Source of the DNA: Gracilibacillus massiliensis | GTDB taxonomy: Bacteria > Bacillota > Bacilli > Bacillales > Amphibacillaceae | Length of the DNA: 64,000 nucleotides | Assembly: GCF_001458115.1 (NCBI RefSeq) | Contig: NZ_CZRP01000011.1 | Coordinates: forward strand, 496,001-560,000 | Direction: 5' to 3' | In this document: one piece after another, positions 17,701 through 25,212 of the stretch | How positions within the stretch are numbered: position 1 is the stretch's first letter | Layout: every line of letters starts with the position of its first letter | Program-made: the position numbers and the translations under genes | Notes under the pieces: model-generated | Databases searched by the model: none | Seen by the model: only the letters and a program-made list of their open reading frames with translations | Told to the model about the DNA's origin: nothing

Positions 17701-18169
17701 AACGAATATTGAATTAGATCAAGAGATTCATATAACTAATGCGTTGTCAGATTCTGATAAGATTAGTGCATTAGATGTTGATGAAGAAAAGGGTTATACG
17801 TTAACCGTTTTTGCTTCTATATTAGATTCCAACAAAGAGTTAGGTAAATTTGAATATACTGTAAATGATACAGAGCCGGATAAAGAAAAGGAAGATGAAG
17901 AACAAGAAGAGAAACCAATTGAGGATCAAGATAATCCAACAACTCCGCCTAATGGTAACAAGGATGATGATAAGCAAAAAGAGAAGGGTCAAAGCTCAAA
18001 CAATGATGGCGAAATGCAAGAGGAATCAGATTCGACAGCAACTGAATCAAATCAAAAGCTTCCAAATACGGCTACCAATAATTTTAATGTTATTCTAGCT
18101 GGAATACTATTATTAATTCTAGGTTTAGCTATCACTATATTGATAAAGAGAAGAAAGTTATTGAAGTAG
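14702..18169 (+). CDS. Wall-anchored LPxTA protein with two esterase (PF00756-like) domains and a galactose-binding-like insert
   Basis: A 1155-residue secreted protein. It has an N-terminal signal peptide (to about residue 28). A first alpha/beta-hydrolase domain (~30-230) has GVGLGG at its nucleophile elbow, so Gly135 replaces Ser and the domain looks inactive. A beta-sandwich region (~395-560, GDWKFNAY to MVNSNGAGGWYEGP) resembles a carbohydrate-binding or beta-galactosidase jelly roll. A second esterase domain (~685-910) has an intact GASMGG with Ser806 and a likely catalytic His in GEHNSAF. An acidic Asp/Glu/Lys linker leads to LPNTA (1120-1124), a membrane segment and RRKLLK. The ATG follows CAAGGAGG. 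It probably deacylates a polysaccharide at the cell surface; the substrate is unknown. Confidence 0.8.
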   Translation: MKGKIILFTLISTLILMNVPFFQTLKADNKEIDIQLDDDLSYKLILPSNYKEESEQSYPVLYLMPEDGQSSYSDKMISMIKEEMATNNAGDMILVLPHFNNNQDFRKGLDTIIEDVDNTYNTIAKVDQRAILGVGLGGYMAYVYSMTDEDSIMNEPDSIKNIGSIRGDFNSSDHPFQQKYGNVYDIINEIGSENIYNYYTYLDSPTEDESTYKSESTNDIGSLFIDWFQMAPYQYHEYTARFGSYNETYLKESIHRVINRFSKQFYGDLVSGSISLSPQVAASSVENIDVGYDLEIHDYFNDLSVDTLDMDIEVTLIDPDNQEIFYTSADTVEVTDPERLEGAFSIPNMVNGKSSNVQVTANILGFEMEIGKEALVRIQDTGSAPDEQLIDLMGDWKFNAYKEYSNSSNVSLDNIDNVTKDVWSSWGTVQPGLDWWPADFDESLGENPNWTGYAWYVREFDIPTDFANEDLVLALGKFDEADEVYINGSRIGSTGIPEPGGNYDNSNPWDVDRVYDLDSTVLNYGGTNTIAVRMVNSNGAGGWYEGPIGIYSPAAYNKVIGLPSELADSSTTERINSFVDQQNKALETKDLTTYAATIAPNYFQAGYDKNRLLEKVKEYLAGDGEVSISDQSRNVYLYQDMYLYKADRTITTANGETITEPVNQYYLIEDDKISLYGDHERFYLDQYSSEYAASAKEVDGPIDMNYRIYLPDGYFTSDKRYPVVYLLHQFSSTSKSYEIDGIDKLLEAGMSSGDIQDMIVVIPDSDGLSWWRGDWERMVTEDLVPFVNVNYRTIADARYNGTAGASMGGQGAYGIGLRNPNYFSSIISFFGAFSYGGENSPNAIASEVSAEYLQNFSHYFISGNRDVYGFGTPNIRLDQQLRASGVDHKFFIENGEHNSAFYTPFVIDAFSYVSDSMYTTNGTITDHFTGEIEATMTKDILAISTNLEFLDSFDQWLNVIPDSKYTLNTNPDMEIPITYQIEQDGKIVFNHVEYTEISGSTNIELDQEIHITNALSDSDKISALDVDEEKGYTLTVFASILDSNKELGKFEYTVNDTEPDKEKEDEEQEEKPIEDQDNPTTPPNGNKDDDKQKEKGQSSNNDGEMQEESDSTATESNQKLPNTATNNFNVILAGILLLILGLAITILIKRRKLLK

Positions 18170-18170
18170 A

Positions 18171-18200
18171 TAAAAAGGGGCATGTGAACTGCCCCTTTTT
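18171..18200. terminator. Bidirectional terminator between the esterase and EAL genes
   Basis: AAAAAGGGGCA and TGCCCCTTTTT form an 11-bp stem with A- and T-runs on both sides. It can serve both convergent genes. Confidence 0.85.
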
Positions 18201-18258
18201 CAATCTGAATTGTATTTGTAAATACATCGAATTAAATTTCGAATCTATATATTAATAA

Positions 18259-19020
18259 TTAATTCCCGGTCATTCGATGATCATTTTCGTATTTTTTTAT
18301 CACTTCAAGGGGTTCAGGTCTGGCTAATAAAAAGCCTTGTACAATGGAAACGCCTATTTTTTTTGCTATTTCTAAATCTTCTGGAATTTCAATTCCCTCT
18401 AGTACAAATTTTGTATCAGTATTAAGACAATAGGTAACAATTGATCGCACCATTTCTTGCTTTCGACTTGATTGGGCTAAATGTTTTGCAAAATAACGAT
18501 CCATTTTTACATAGTCTGGTTGTAATTCAACGATCGCTTGTAAAGAAGAGACACCCTTTCCTACGTCATCGATCGCAATTAAGTAGCCTTCGCTTTTTAA
18601 TTCTTCCACACTATCAATAAAAAAATCAACATTCTGAATGACTTCTGATTCATTTATTTCAATAATAACTTGGTCAGGACTAATTTTTGTATTTTGTAAT
18701 GTTTGAAATAATATGCTAGAAAAATCTTTATGTACTAAATTAGTCGGAAATACATTTAAAAGTAGTTTTTTGTTATCAGACGGACTAGACAATATAGAAT
18801 CATAAGAATAAAGCGCTTTCTTAATTGAACGTATCTCTAGTTCAAAAAAGCGATCAGTGTGACTAGCCTTTTCAAATAGTATTTCTGGATTTGTAAATAA
18901 TTTGGTTCGTAATAATGCCTCATATCCAATTGGTGATAGTGTGTGCAGATCGTATAACGCTTGAAAATAATGTTCAAATTTTTCATTATCAATTAAATCG
19001 TTAATTTTTGCAATAGACAT
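18259..19020 (-). CDS. EAL-domain c-di-GMP phosphodiesterase
   Basis: A 253-residue stand-alone EAL domain with no GGDEF, PAS or membrane part. The signature is YEALLR (Glu34). Other metal and substrate residues are present: LNVFPTN (Asn), IIEINESE (Glu), AIDDVGKGVSS (Asp-Asp, a variant of the usual DDFGTG), YVKMDRYF (Lys/Asp) and LEGIE (Glu). Catalysis is therefore plausible. I start at ATG 19020 because AGGGGG lies 6 bp upstream; a TTG two codons earlier has no spacing. It would lower c-di-GMP and so favour motility over matrix. Its 3' end is duplicated at 13854. Confidence 0.88.
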   Translation of the reverse strand: MSIAKINDLIDNEKFEHYFQALYDLHTLSPIGYEALLRTKLFTNPEILFEKASHTDRFFELEIRSIKKALYSYDSILSSPSDNKKLLLNVFPTNLVHKDFSSILFQTLQNTKISPDQVIIEINESEVIQNVDFFIDSVEELKSEGYLIAIDDVGKGVSSLQAIVELQPDYVKMDRYFAKHLAQSSRKQEMVRSIVTYCLNTDTKFVLEGIEIPEDLEIAKKIGVSIVQGFLLARPEPLEVIKKYENDHRMTGN

Positions 19021-19277
19021 AAACAACCCCCTAAAACAAACGCAACTATATGACTAACAATCATTTAATCTATTGATCAAACTAATTAGTTGTACCTAAT
19101 ATTTTACATCATTAATTTCGTTATTTCTACAAAAATTGCATTAATTTAAAAAAATATTTAACTTCCCCCCTTTTTTTGAATTATTTGATTCGTATAGATA
19201 ATTGCAATGGGAAAATTAAAAACTTGAATAGCTAAGTAATGCTATCAATCAAAAATCTAATAGATGGAGGTGAAGCG

Positions 19278-19763
19278 TTGAAACAAGTATTTATAGCTCT
19301 ATCTCTTCTTTTGTTAATTGCATGTGGTCAGGCGGATACTATTGATAGCAATGGAGATGAAACGGCTCATGCTGAAAAAAAAGCCCCACTTTATCAAAAT
19401 CAGTTATATCAGGTGGAAGCTATCAATGGTTGGACAATAGAAGAAGAGACAGTTACAGAAAAAGAACAAAATGTATCATTTATCAATGATAATACAAAAG
19501 TAATTATTACCACTACAAATAACGAACAATCAAATGATCAATTAAAAAGCAAATTCCTTTCCTCTTTTTCAAAAAATGCAACAATAGTAAAAGAAAAAGA
19601 GAATTATGTAAGGCTTGAAACCAATCGAAATGAAAATATTTTTGGTGATATCTATATTCATCAAGGATCTGATTTTAAAGTAGTATTGATATTTATGACC
19701 CCTGAACAAGATTATGATAAAGAAAAGATTCAATCATTTAACGAAAAAATAGAATTATTCTAA
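19278..19763 (+). CDS. Small lipoprotein, function unknown
   Basis: A 161-residue lipoprotein. The TTG start at 19278 follows GATGGAGGTGAAGCG and gives a clean signal peptide ending LLIAC with the lipidated Cys16; a longer frame from 19239 would bury this. The mature part has mixed alpha/beta character with no family I recognise (WTIEEETVTEKEQNVSF, VIITTTNNEQSND, FKVVLIFMTPEQD). It may resemble small PsbP/DUF-type stress lipoproteins, but that is weak. It ends 15 bp before the next gene, which also encodes an exported protein, so the two likely form an operon upstream of sigI. Confidence 0.7.
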   Translation: MKQVFIALSLLLLIACGQADTIDSNGDETAHAEKKAPLYQNQLYQVEAINGWTIEEETVTEKEQNVSFINDNTKVIITTTNNEQSNDQLKSKFLSSFSKNATIVKEKENYVRLETNRNENIFGDIYIHQGSDFKVVLIFMTPEQDYDKEKIQSFNEKIELF

Positions 19764-19778
19764 TGGAGGAATGATGAA

Positions 19779-20804
19779 ATGAAAATGAAAAAATGGTTAA
19801 CACTCACAACACTTAGTTTCTTCTTTGTAGGCAGCACCGTTTACGCAAATGAGGATACAGAACAAACAAGCCTAGCACCTGAGGATGATTTTTATGATAC
19901 TTCGATTTTAATTGAAGAAACTGAATTAGGATTCACAGAAGATCAAATAGAACGAGCTCGTTTGTTAGATGAGTTTGCAGATGATCGCTTAAGTGAATTC
20001 GAGGCATTAGTAGAAGCAGGCGATGTAGAAGAAGCGGAGAAATTGCTTGAAGAATATCAAGAATATTTAGATCGTTTGGAGAGTGAGTTAGAAGGAAATG
20101 AGGACAGCCAAGATGTGATAGAGGACGGCGAAGAATCCCAAGAGGAAGACGTAGAGGAAGTTGAAATGCCTGAAGAAGAAACAGGCGAAAACGATGAAAA
20201 TGTCGAAGAAGATCAAGAAGAATCAACAGAAGATCAAGATGATAATGAACAAGTCGAAGAGGAATTCAGAGAAAATGCTAAGCAGCGAACGATTAAGCTA
20301 CAAGCATTACTAGAGCGTGAAGATTTACCTGAGCAAGCAAAAGCCGGAATTGCTAAAGCGTTAGAAAATCAAAAACGAGCGGAAGAAAATTATCTGCGTG
20401 CTAAAGGTAAAGAAGAAGTAGAGGAAGAGGAACAAGAAGATAATAAAGAAAATGAGGAAGAACAAGTTGAACAAGTAAGCTTGCCAGAACAAGATACAGA
20501 AAATGCAACAGAAGAAAATGAAGAAACTGAGGAAACAGATGAAACAGATGAACCGACAGAAACTGATAAATCAACTGTGAAAGAAGAAAACAAAATACAA
20601 AAGGCACAGGAAAAAGCCGCGAAAGCTAAAGAGAAAGCAGAAGAAAAACGTAAAAAGGCAGAAGAAAAAGCTGAGAAAAAGATAGAAAAAGCGCAAGAAA
20701 AGCTTGAGAAAGCACAAGAGAAAGCAGACAAAAAAGCCGCTAAAGCGATTGAAAAAGAAGAGAAGAAAAAAGACAAAGCAAACGGAAAAGGAAATAATCA
20801 ATAA
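19779..20804 (+). CDS. Secreted acidic DUF5667-like protein with Lys/Glu coiled-coil tail
   Basis: A 341-residue protein with a signal peptide (MKKWLTLTTLSFFFVGSTVYA). Residues ~45-105 (a LLDEFADDRLSEFEALVEAG segment, then EEAEKLLEEYQEYLDRL) match the DUF5667 pattern. A long acidic Glu/Asp/Gln linker follows, then a second helical segment (~165-205, KQRTIKLQALLEREDLPEQA). It ends in a Lys/Ala/Glu coiled coil repeating KAEEKAEK-type heptads. GGAGG lies 9 bp before the ATG. Similar genes occur near sigI/rsgI in some Bacillaceae, suggesting an envelope role; the function is unknown. Composition is strongly biased, so similarity searches would need masking. Confidence 0.75.
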   Translation: MKMKKWLTLTTLSFFFVGSTVYANEDTEQTSLAPEDDFYDTSILIEETELGFTEDQIERARLLDEFADDRLSEFEALVEAGDVEEAEKLLEEYQEYLDRLESELEGNEDSQDVIEDGEESQEEDVEEVEMPEEETGENDENVEEDQEESTEDQDDNEQVEEEFRENAKQRTIKLQALLEREDLPEQAKAGIAKALENQKRAEENYLRAKGKEEVEEEEQEDNKENEEEQVEQVSLPEQDTENATEENEETEETDETDEPTETDKSTVKEENKIQKAQEKAAKAKEKAEEKRKKAEEKAEKKIEKAQEKLEKAQEKADKKAAKAIEKEEKKKDKANGKGNNQ

Positions 20805-20939
20805 AAGGGTCACCAAAGATAAAGTGAGACTTCAATCAGTGGAACTATGACAACCAGATAAAACAAGGTGGTTTTTTCGACGAATTTCGCTAAATATCTT
20901 TACCCTTTTTTACTTATCGCGTACATTAAATATAGCAAT

Positions 20940-20993
20940 GCTTTATCCTTCAATATAATTATTTTTTTGAAAGGATAAAGCTTTCTTTTTTTA
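20940..20993 (+). terminator. Hairpin with T-run just upstream of sigI
   Basis: GCTTTATCCTTCAA (20940-20953) pairs with TTGAAAGGATAAAGC (20967-20981) with one bulged A, followed by TTTCTTTTTTT. It should end the upstream two-gene transcript. It finishes only ~36 bp before the sigI start, so it may also act as an attenuator if sigI transcription begins upstream. Confidence 0.75.
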
Positions 20994-21028
20994 AGCGCTC
21001 ATTAGAGAGTGGATAAGGGAGAGGGCAT

Positions 21029-21748
21029 ATGAATCCAGAAGACATCGACAAATCCATTGCAGAAGTTCAAAAAGGAAATGAAATTTTACGTGAACAACTT
21101 ATTCGGTATTATCAGCCATATATATTGAGTGTGGTTGGCAAAGTGTGTAAACAATTTAAAACGTGGAAAGATGATGAAGCAAGTATTGGTTTAATAGCGT
21201 TTAATCGAGCAATTGATACATATAATCCTGCTAAACGACGAACTTTTCTCAATTATGTATATTTACTTATACATCGAGAATTGATAGATTTTTTTCGAAA
21301 AGAAAACAAGTATCACAACGTTATAGATAGTGGGGGAGAAGGATTCGAACCCGAGATAAAGGAATCCATTGACCAATATCTTCATCAACAAAAGGTTAGT
21401 AATATGGCTGAAGAAATTAGTGCATTCAATCAGGAACTGTCACTATTTTATATTCGATTTGCAGATTTAGAATCGTCTTGCCCTAAGCAAAAAAGATCAA
21501 GAAAAAAAGCGCAACAGATGGCAGAAGAATTTATAGAGCAATCTGATTTAATTGTGCAATTATTTCAAAAAAAGCATTTTCCGATGAAAGACTTTACCAG
21601 CAGGACGAACTATCGAATAAAAGCTGTCGAAAAATATAGAAAGTATTTAATTGCAGTCATTCTCATCTTATTACATCCAGAGTGGGAGAATTTACAAGCA
21701 TATGTCAGTGGGGAAAGGAAGAGTGAAAAATGGTCTATCAAAAAATAA
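21029..21748 (+). CDS. sigI: RNA polymerase sigma factor SigI
   Basis: A 239-residue sigma-70-type factor of the SigI class, which in Bacillus controls heat-shock and cell-wall genes. The conserved region 2 stretch ASIGLIAFNRAIDTYNPAKR is followed by FLNYVYLLIHRELIDFFRKE. The C-terminal third (KDFTSRTNYRIKAVEKYRK) replaces the usual region 4 with the SigI-specific DNA-binding segment. The ATG follows GGGAGAGG. Its 3' end overlaps rsgI by 19 bp, coupling sigma factor and anti-sigma translation. Confidence 0.93.
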   Translation: MNPEDIDKSIAEVQKGNEILREQLIRYYQPYILSVVGKVCKQFKTWKDDEASIGLIAFNRAIDTYNPAKRRTFLNYVYLLIHRELIDFFRKENKYHNVIDSGGEGFEPEIKESIDQYLHQQKVSNMAEEISAFNQELSLFYIRFADLESSCPKQKRSRKKAQQMAEEFIEQSDLIVQLFQKKHFPMKDFTSRTNYRIKAVEKYRKYLIAVILILLHPEWENLQAYVSGERKSEKWSIKK

Positions 21749-22965
21749 AAGGAACAGTGATGGAAATACAAGAGGATACGATTGTATTGTTTTGTGAAGA
21801 TGGCACTTTTCGTAATGTCCCACGCGAAAAAAATGATTTTCCGGTGATTGGTGAGTATAAGGCATACCGAGTCAAAACTATTAATCGATCTATCTTCGCC
21901 AAAAGTAAAATAGTTGTTCCTGTTTTATCGTTCGTGGCACTACTCCTATTTTTACTTGGTAATTTCCCCTTTTCTCAACCTAGCAACCAACAGGCATATG
22001 TTCTAGCTGTCGATATTAATCCTAGTATGGAAATATCATTAGATCAGAACCTTCATGTATTAGATGTTCAAGGACTAAACGGAGAGGCCAAAGATATCAT
22101 TGAACAGTTGAATGTTAACGATAAAAATATAGATTCTGTCATTTCTAATTTATTAAAAATATTGAAAAAAGAAAACTATCTTTCAGAAAACGACGCAACG
22201 ATCATTAGTAGTACCCTAATTGAATTAAACTCTGAAGATAAACAGTCTGAGTCTCAATTAGTAACTGTTGAAAATGCATTCCGATTATCTTTAGCAGAAG
22301 AAAAAGTTACTGCGAAATTAGATTTACATGTAGAAAATCAACAATACTATGAAGAGGCTACTAAATCTGATCTTTCTGTTAATGTCTATCGCGCCTATCA
22401 AGACATCACTAAAAATGACATGGAAATTGATATAGAAGAGGTTAAAGGTAAATCTATTAAAGAAATACGGGAAATGGCGAAACTAAACAAACCAAAGAAC
22501 AGCAATTCAAAAGATACGAATGAAGTACCGCCTCCAAAACCAAGAAACAGTGATAAGAGTAGTAAAAAAGAAAAAAAAAATACTGAAGCAAAGATAGAAA
22601 AAAATGTGAAGCAAAATGACAAAATAGCACCGTCTAATAATCAAAAGCAAAAGCAGAACAAAACATTGACGCCAAAGCCAGAAAACACGAATAAAAAACC
22701 TGCGGAAGAAAAAATGGATGAAAAGAAAGCTGCTGTGCAGGAGAATGCAAATTTGAAGGATAAATCCTCTAAACCAGAAACAAATAAAAAACAAGTGAAT
22801 GAAAAAACACAATCACCTAAAAATGGTAAAATTGATGAAAATAATCGAAATAAAAACAACGGATCTAAGAAAGTTCAAAAGAACAATGAAAAATCGAAAT
22901 CCATAAAATCAGATGAAAAAATACCTAAGAATAAAATGCCACAGAACAGCCAAAAACAGGAGTAA
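21730..22965 (+). CDS. rsgI: Membrane anti-sigma factor RsgI
   Basis: A 411-residue protein. Residues 1-55 (VYQKIKGTVMEIQEDTIVLF) are the cytoplasmic RsgI N-terminal domain that binds SigI. One membrane helix lies at ~58-78 (VPVLSFVALLLFLLGNF). An extracellular RsgI core follows (YVLAVDINPSMEISLD, residues ~90-240), then a long disordered Lys/Asn/Pro-rich tail (~255-411). The tail has no carbohydrate-binding module of the kind seen in clostridial RsgI proteins. It overlaps sigI, and a terminator covers its stop. The basic tail might contact wall teichoic acids; that is speculation. Confidence 0.92.
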   Translation: MVYQKIKGTVMEIQEDTIVLFCEDGTFRNVPREKNDFPVIGEYKAYRVKTINRSIFAKSKIVVPVLSFVALLLFLLGNFPFSQPSNQQAYVLAVDINPSMEISLDQNLHVLDVQGLNGEAKDIIEQLNVNDKNIDSVISNLLKILKKENYLSENDATIISSTLIELNSEDKQSESQLVTVENAFRLSLAEEKVTAKLDLHVENQQYYEEATKSDLSVNVYRAYQDITKNDMEIDIEEVKGKSIKEIREMAKLNKPKNSNSKDTNEVPPPKPRNSDKSSKKEKKNTEAKIEKNVKQNDKIAPSNNQKQKQNKTLTPKPENTNKKPAEEKMDEKKAAVQENANLKDKSSKPETNKKQVNEKTQSPKNGKIDENNRNKNNGSKKVQKNNEKSKSIKSDEKIPKNKMPQNSQKQE

Positions 22966-22985
22966 TGAAAACTCCTGTTTTGCAG
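22953..22985. terminator. Terminator between rsgI and the convergent matrix operon
   Basis: AAAACAGGAGT (22953-22963) and ACTCCTGTTTT (22971-22981) form a perfect 11-bp stem overlapping the rsgI stop. The A/T flanks let it work on both strands. Confidence 0.85.
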
Positions 22986-23012
22986 TAATAAGAGAGTACA
23001 AGTAAGACAAAT

Positions 23013-23642
23013 TTATGCAATTTTTTTCTTTTTAATGATAAGGTAAATAATACTTCCTACTAGTAATAGAGCTAATCCTATTATTAGAAAGTTAAAAGCA
23101 AATGTTGCTGTTGCTGGTAGAAAAGAGTCATTATCCATTGATTGACTGTCAGTTGAAATCGTGAACGTAGAAGATTCTTCGTCAATATCATCTTGAGAAA
23201 TAATTGTTATCGTTGCTTTAGTTGTTAGTCCTTGGAATTCATTTCCGGATTCTGGTGGGAAGGTCAATTGCATCTCAAGTATTTCCTCTTCATTTGCAGC
23301 TAAGGTAAGATCTTTGATAGTAGTAAAATTAGCTAATTTATCGTAATAAAGTTGATTACCCGCAGACTTTATTTCTAAAAAAAGCGCATCATAAAACATT
23401 TTTGAACCATCTTCATAAGCTATTTCAATATCATACGTAATGTCATTATTTCGTTTGTTTGAAATAATCAATTCTCGATCTGCCCAATCTCCAGGTTTAA
23501 TATTTTCTAAATCAAATAATTGATTCGATTCTGAAATAGTACCAGATATATCGATAATATTTTGTTGACTACCCTGAACAGGGGAACCCATAAAAAGAAA
23601 GACGATCGATAAAAGAGTGAAGAATGTAAGTATCTGCTTCAA
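23013..23642 (-). CDS. Wall-anchored TasA/CalY-like protein (LPATA sorting signal)
   Basis: A 209-residue protein, last gene of the matrix operon. I use TTG 23642 (MKQILTFFTLL) because AGGTGG sits 5 bp before it; a GTG 9 bp upstream would lie in that site. A signal peptide is followed by a beta-rich domain (residues ~25-155) with LENIKPGDWADRELIISN, which matches the LKPGDYMVRDFKMVN motif of the TasA homologue in the same operon. The C-terminus has LPATA (175-179), a hydrophobic helix and KKKK, a sortase signal. It may anchor TasA-type fibres to peptidoglycan. The motif similarity is seen; the role is inferred. Confidence 0.75.
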   Translation of the reverse strand: MKQILTFFTLLSIVFLFMGSPVQGSQQNIIDISGTISESNQLFDLENIKPGDWADRELIISNKRNNDITYDIEIAYEDGSKMFYDALFLEIKSAGNQLYYDKLANFTTIKDLTLAANEEEILEMQLTFPPESGNEFQGLTTKATITIISQDDIDEESSTFTISTDSQSMDNDSFLPATATFAFNFLIIGLALLLVGSIIYLIIKKKKIA

Positions 23643-23685
23643 TAAAACCACCTACCTTTTAATCAGCTATTAGCAACTATTAGCT

Positions 23686-24294
23686 TTAGTTTTCTTCGGT
23701 TATTTTTTTTGATTTTCGATCTAAGTCGATAATGATTTGCCATACAGTAACGATTCCGTATCCAACTAACATAAGTCCTGGGATAATCAACAATAACGCA
23801 CTTCCAATTGGAGTTTGAATATAATCGACAGCGTAGCCTACAAGTGGAATTGTAAATCCTGTATAAACTGCCACAACGTTTTCCTGTTGTACTAATTCAT
23901 TATCTGCAGCATTGTTATTGTCACCTTTTGTTTCATAAAGCGTGTGTTCACCGCTCTCCACAATATCGATAATTCTATGGGTGACAAGTACCTCATCTTC
24001 ATTTACGAAAGTAATGACATCACCATTTTTTAAAGTGGTATTATCTGAGTATTCATCTACAGCTATTATCGATCCCGTTTGAAAAGTTGGTTCCATAGAT
24101 CCTGACAAGACAACTTTTAACTGCTTACCAAAAAGTTCAGGTTCACCATCACCGAGTCGGGTCATAATTACTAATGTCGAGACTGTGATTAAAATAAGGA
24201 ACAGCAGAGTTGTAATCGTACTACTGATCACTTTCCTTATTCTTTTCGATATCTGCTTCTTGTTGTTCTGTTCCTTCTGGGTTCGTGACTCCAT
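23686..24294 (-). CDS. sipW: SipW-type signal peptidase I
   Basis: A 202-residue ER/archaeal-type signal peptidase that processes TasA-like exports. The nucleophile is Ser66 in LSGSMEPTF, and the second catalytic residue is His106 in VTHRII, the Ser-His pair of the SipW class rather than Ser-Lys. There is one N-terminal membrane helix (~25-45) and a C-terminal pair (~145-190). I start at ATG 24294 behind GAAGGTGAA; the open frame extends to 24435 but that part is a Lys-rich shadow of the upstream gene. The gene overlaps the tapA-like 3' end by 74 bp, implying coupled translation. Confidence 0.92.
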   Translation of the reverse strand: MESRTQKEQNNKKQISKRIRKVISSTITTLLFLILITVSTLVIMTRLGDGEPELFGKQLKVVLSGSMEPTFQTGSIIAVDEYSDNTTLKNGDVITFVNEDEVLVTHRIIDIVESGEHTLYETKGDNNNAADNELVQQENVVAVYTGFTIPLVGYAVDYIQTPIGSALLLIIPGLMLVGYGIVTVWQIIIDLDRKSKKITEEN

Positions 24295-25093
24295 CTTGTT
24301 CACCTTCTTTATCTGTTTGTTTCTTGTCTTTCTCAGTACTTTCTGATTCTGTGGTCTCTTCTTTAACTTGTTTATCTTCTTCTTTGATAGGTGCTTCTTT
24401 TGGTTTTTCATCGTTTTTCTCGTTTTGTTGTTCATCTTCTATTTCTACTTCTTCTTTTTCATTAACTGAAGGCTCTTTTTCTTCTTCTATGATTTCTTCT
24501 TTTTCAATGATTACCTCTTTTTCTTGAGGCTCAGATTGCTTATTATTTTCTTCCGATTCTATTTCTTCTGTTTCCATTTCTTCTTCCTCTTCTATACAAA
24601 TAACAGTAATATGCTCACTCCAAATGGAATGTGGCTTTTCTTCATCATCCAGATACATTGGACGTTGATCTACTTTTAATTGATATATCCCTTCTGAATC
24701 GACCTCAACATCTAAGGTATAGGTCTCATTCTCGGAGATGATGGGTAAGGTACCTTCTTTTACTATTTCTCCTTCTAAAGGATCACCTTCAGCTGAATAA
24801 TAGAGTTGATACGTTGTTGTGTCTAACATGGTAAAACCACCGTTCTCAAGGTGAAAAGAAATAAATAAAGTAGGGCAGGCGTTTGTATCTTGTTCAGGGT
24901 CTTGAATATAAGAAAGATCGCTACCATCCCACCATGTGCCTGCTTGGATTGTAAATGAATCTTCTGATTTATCAAAAAATTTAGATTCAGTTGCCAATAC
25001 CACATAAGACAACATAGACATGAAAAGAAATAAAATAAGTATGATTAAAATTAAGTGTTTTCGAGAAAAAGGGAAATATGACATGAATTTCAT
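24221..25093 (-). CDS. tapA: TapA-like matrix fibre assembly protein
   Basis: A 290-residue protein. An N-terminal hydrophobic segment (~10-35) is followed by a domain with the TapA pattern: ACPTLFISFHLENGG, an internal YQLYY segment, GIYQLKVDQRP and WSEHITVIC, with Cys residues in the equivalent places. The last ~110 residues are very acidic Glu/Lys/Asp/Gln repeats, as in Bacillus TapA (yqxM) but longer. The ATG follows GAGGAGGATAG. TapA helps assemble TasA amyloid fibres. Here tapA follows tasA and precedes sipW, unlike the tapA-sipW-tasA order of B. subtilis. Confidence 0.75.
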   Translation of the reverse strand: MKFMSYFPFSRKHLILIILILFLFMSMLSYVVLATESKFFDKSEDSFTIQAGTWWDGSDLSYIQDPEQDTNACPTLFISFHLENGGFTMLDTTTYQLYYSAEGDPLEGEIVKEGTLPIISENETYTLDVEVDSEGIYQLKVDQRPMYLDDEEKPHSIWSEHITVICIEEEEEMETEEIESEENNKQSEPQEKEVIIEKEEIIEEEKEPSVNEKEEVEIEDEQQNEKNDEKPKEAPIKEEDKQVKEETTESESTEKDKKQTDKEGEQDGVTNPEGTEQQEADIEKNKESDQ

Positions 25094-25134
25094 AGACTAT
25101 CCTCCTCGAGAGCTTTTAGTAACTATATGATATG

Positions 25135-25178
25135 CTCCTTTTTATACATAGACTTAAATGTTTATGTATAAAAAGGAG
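25135..25178 (-). terminator. Perfect 16-bp hairpin between tasA and tapA
   Basis: CTCCTTTTTATACATA (25135-25150) is fully complementary to TATGTATAAAAAGGAG (25163-25178). There is no clean T-run after it on the minus strand, so it may be a partial terminator or an mRNA-stabilising 3' end that raises tasA expression over the downstream genes. Confidence 0.75.
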
Positions 25179-25212
25179 GGAGAGAGAAGTTATCCCTCTC
25201 CACATAATTTCT

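Noticed and set aside
20390-20816. Several minus-strand open frames rich in Ser, Phe and Ala
   Set aside because: They are shadows of the Lys/Glu-rich repeats of the gene on the plus strand, with no ribosome sites and extreme composition.
22398-22859. Minus-strand Phe/Leu-rich open frames opposite the rsgI tail
   Set aside because: Antisense reading of Lys/Asn codons; no start signal and no family resemblance.
24295-24435. N-terminal Lys-rich extension of SipW
   Set aside because: It reads the Glu/Lys codons of the tapA-like gene in another frame; a good ribosome site supports the later ATG at 24294.
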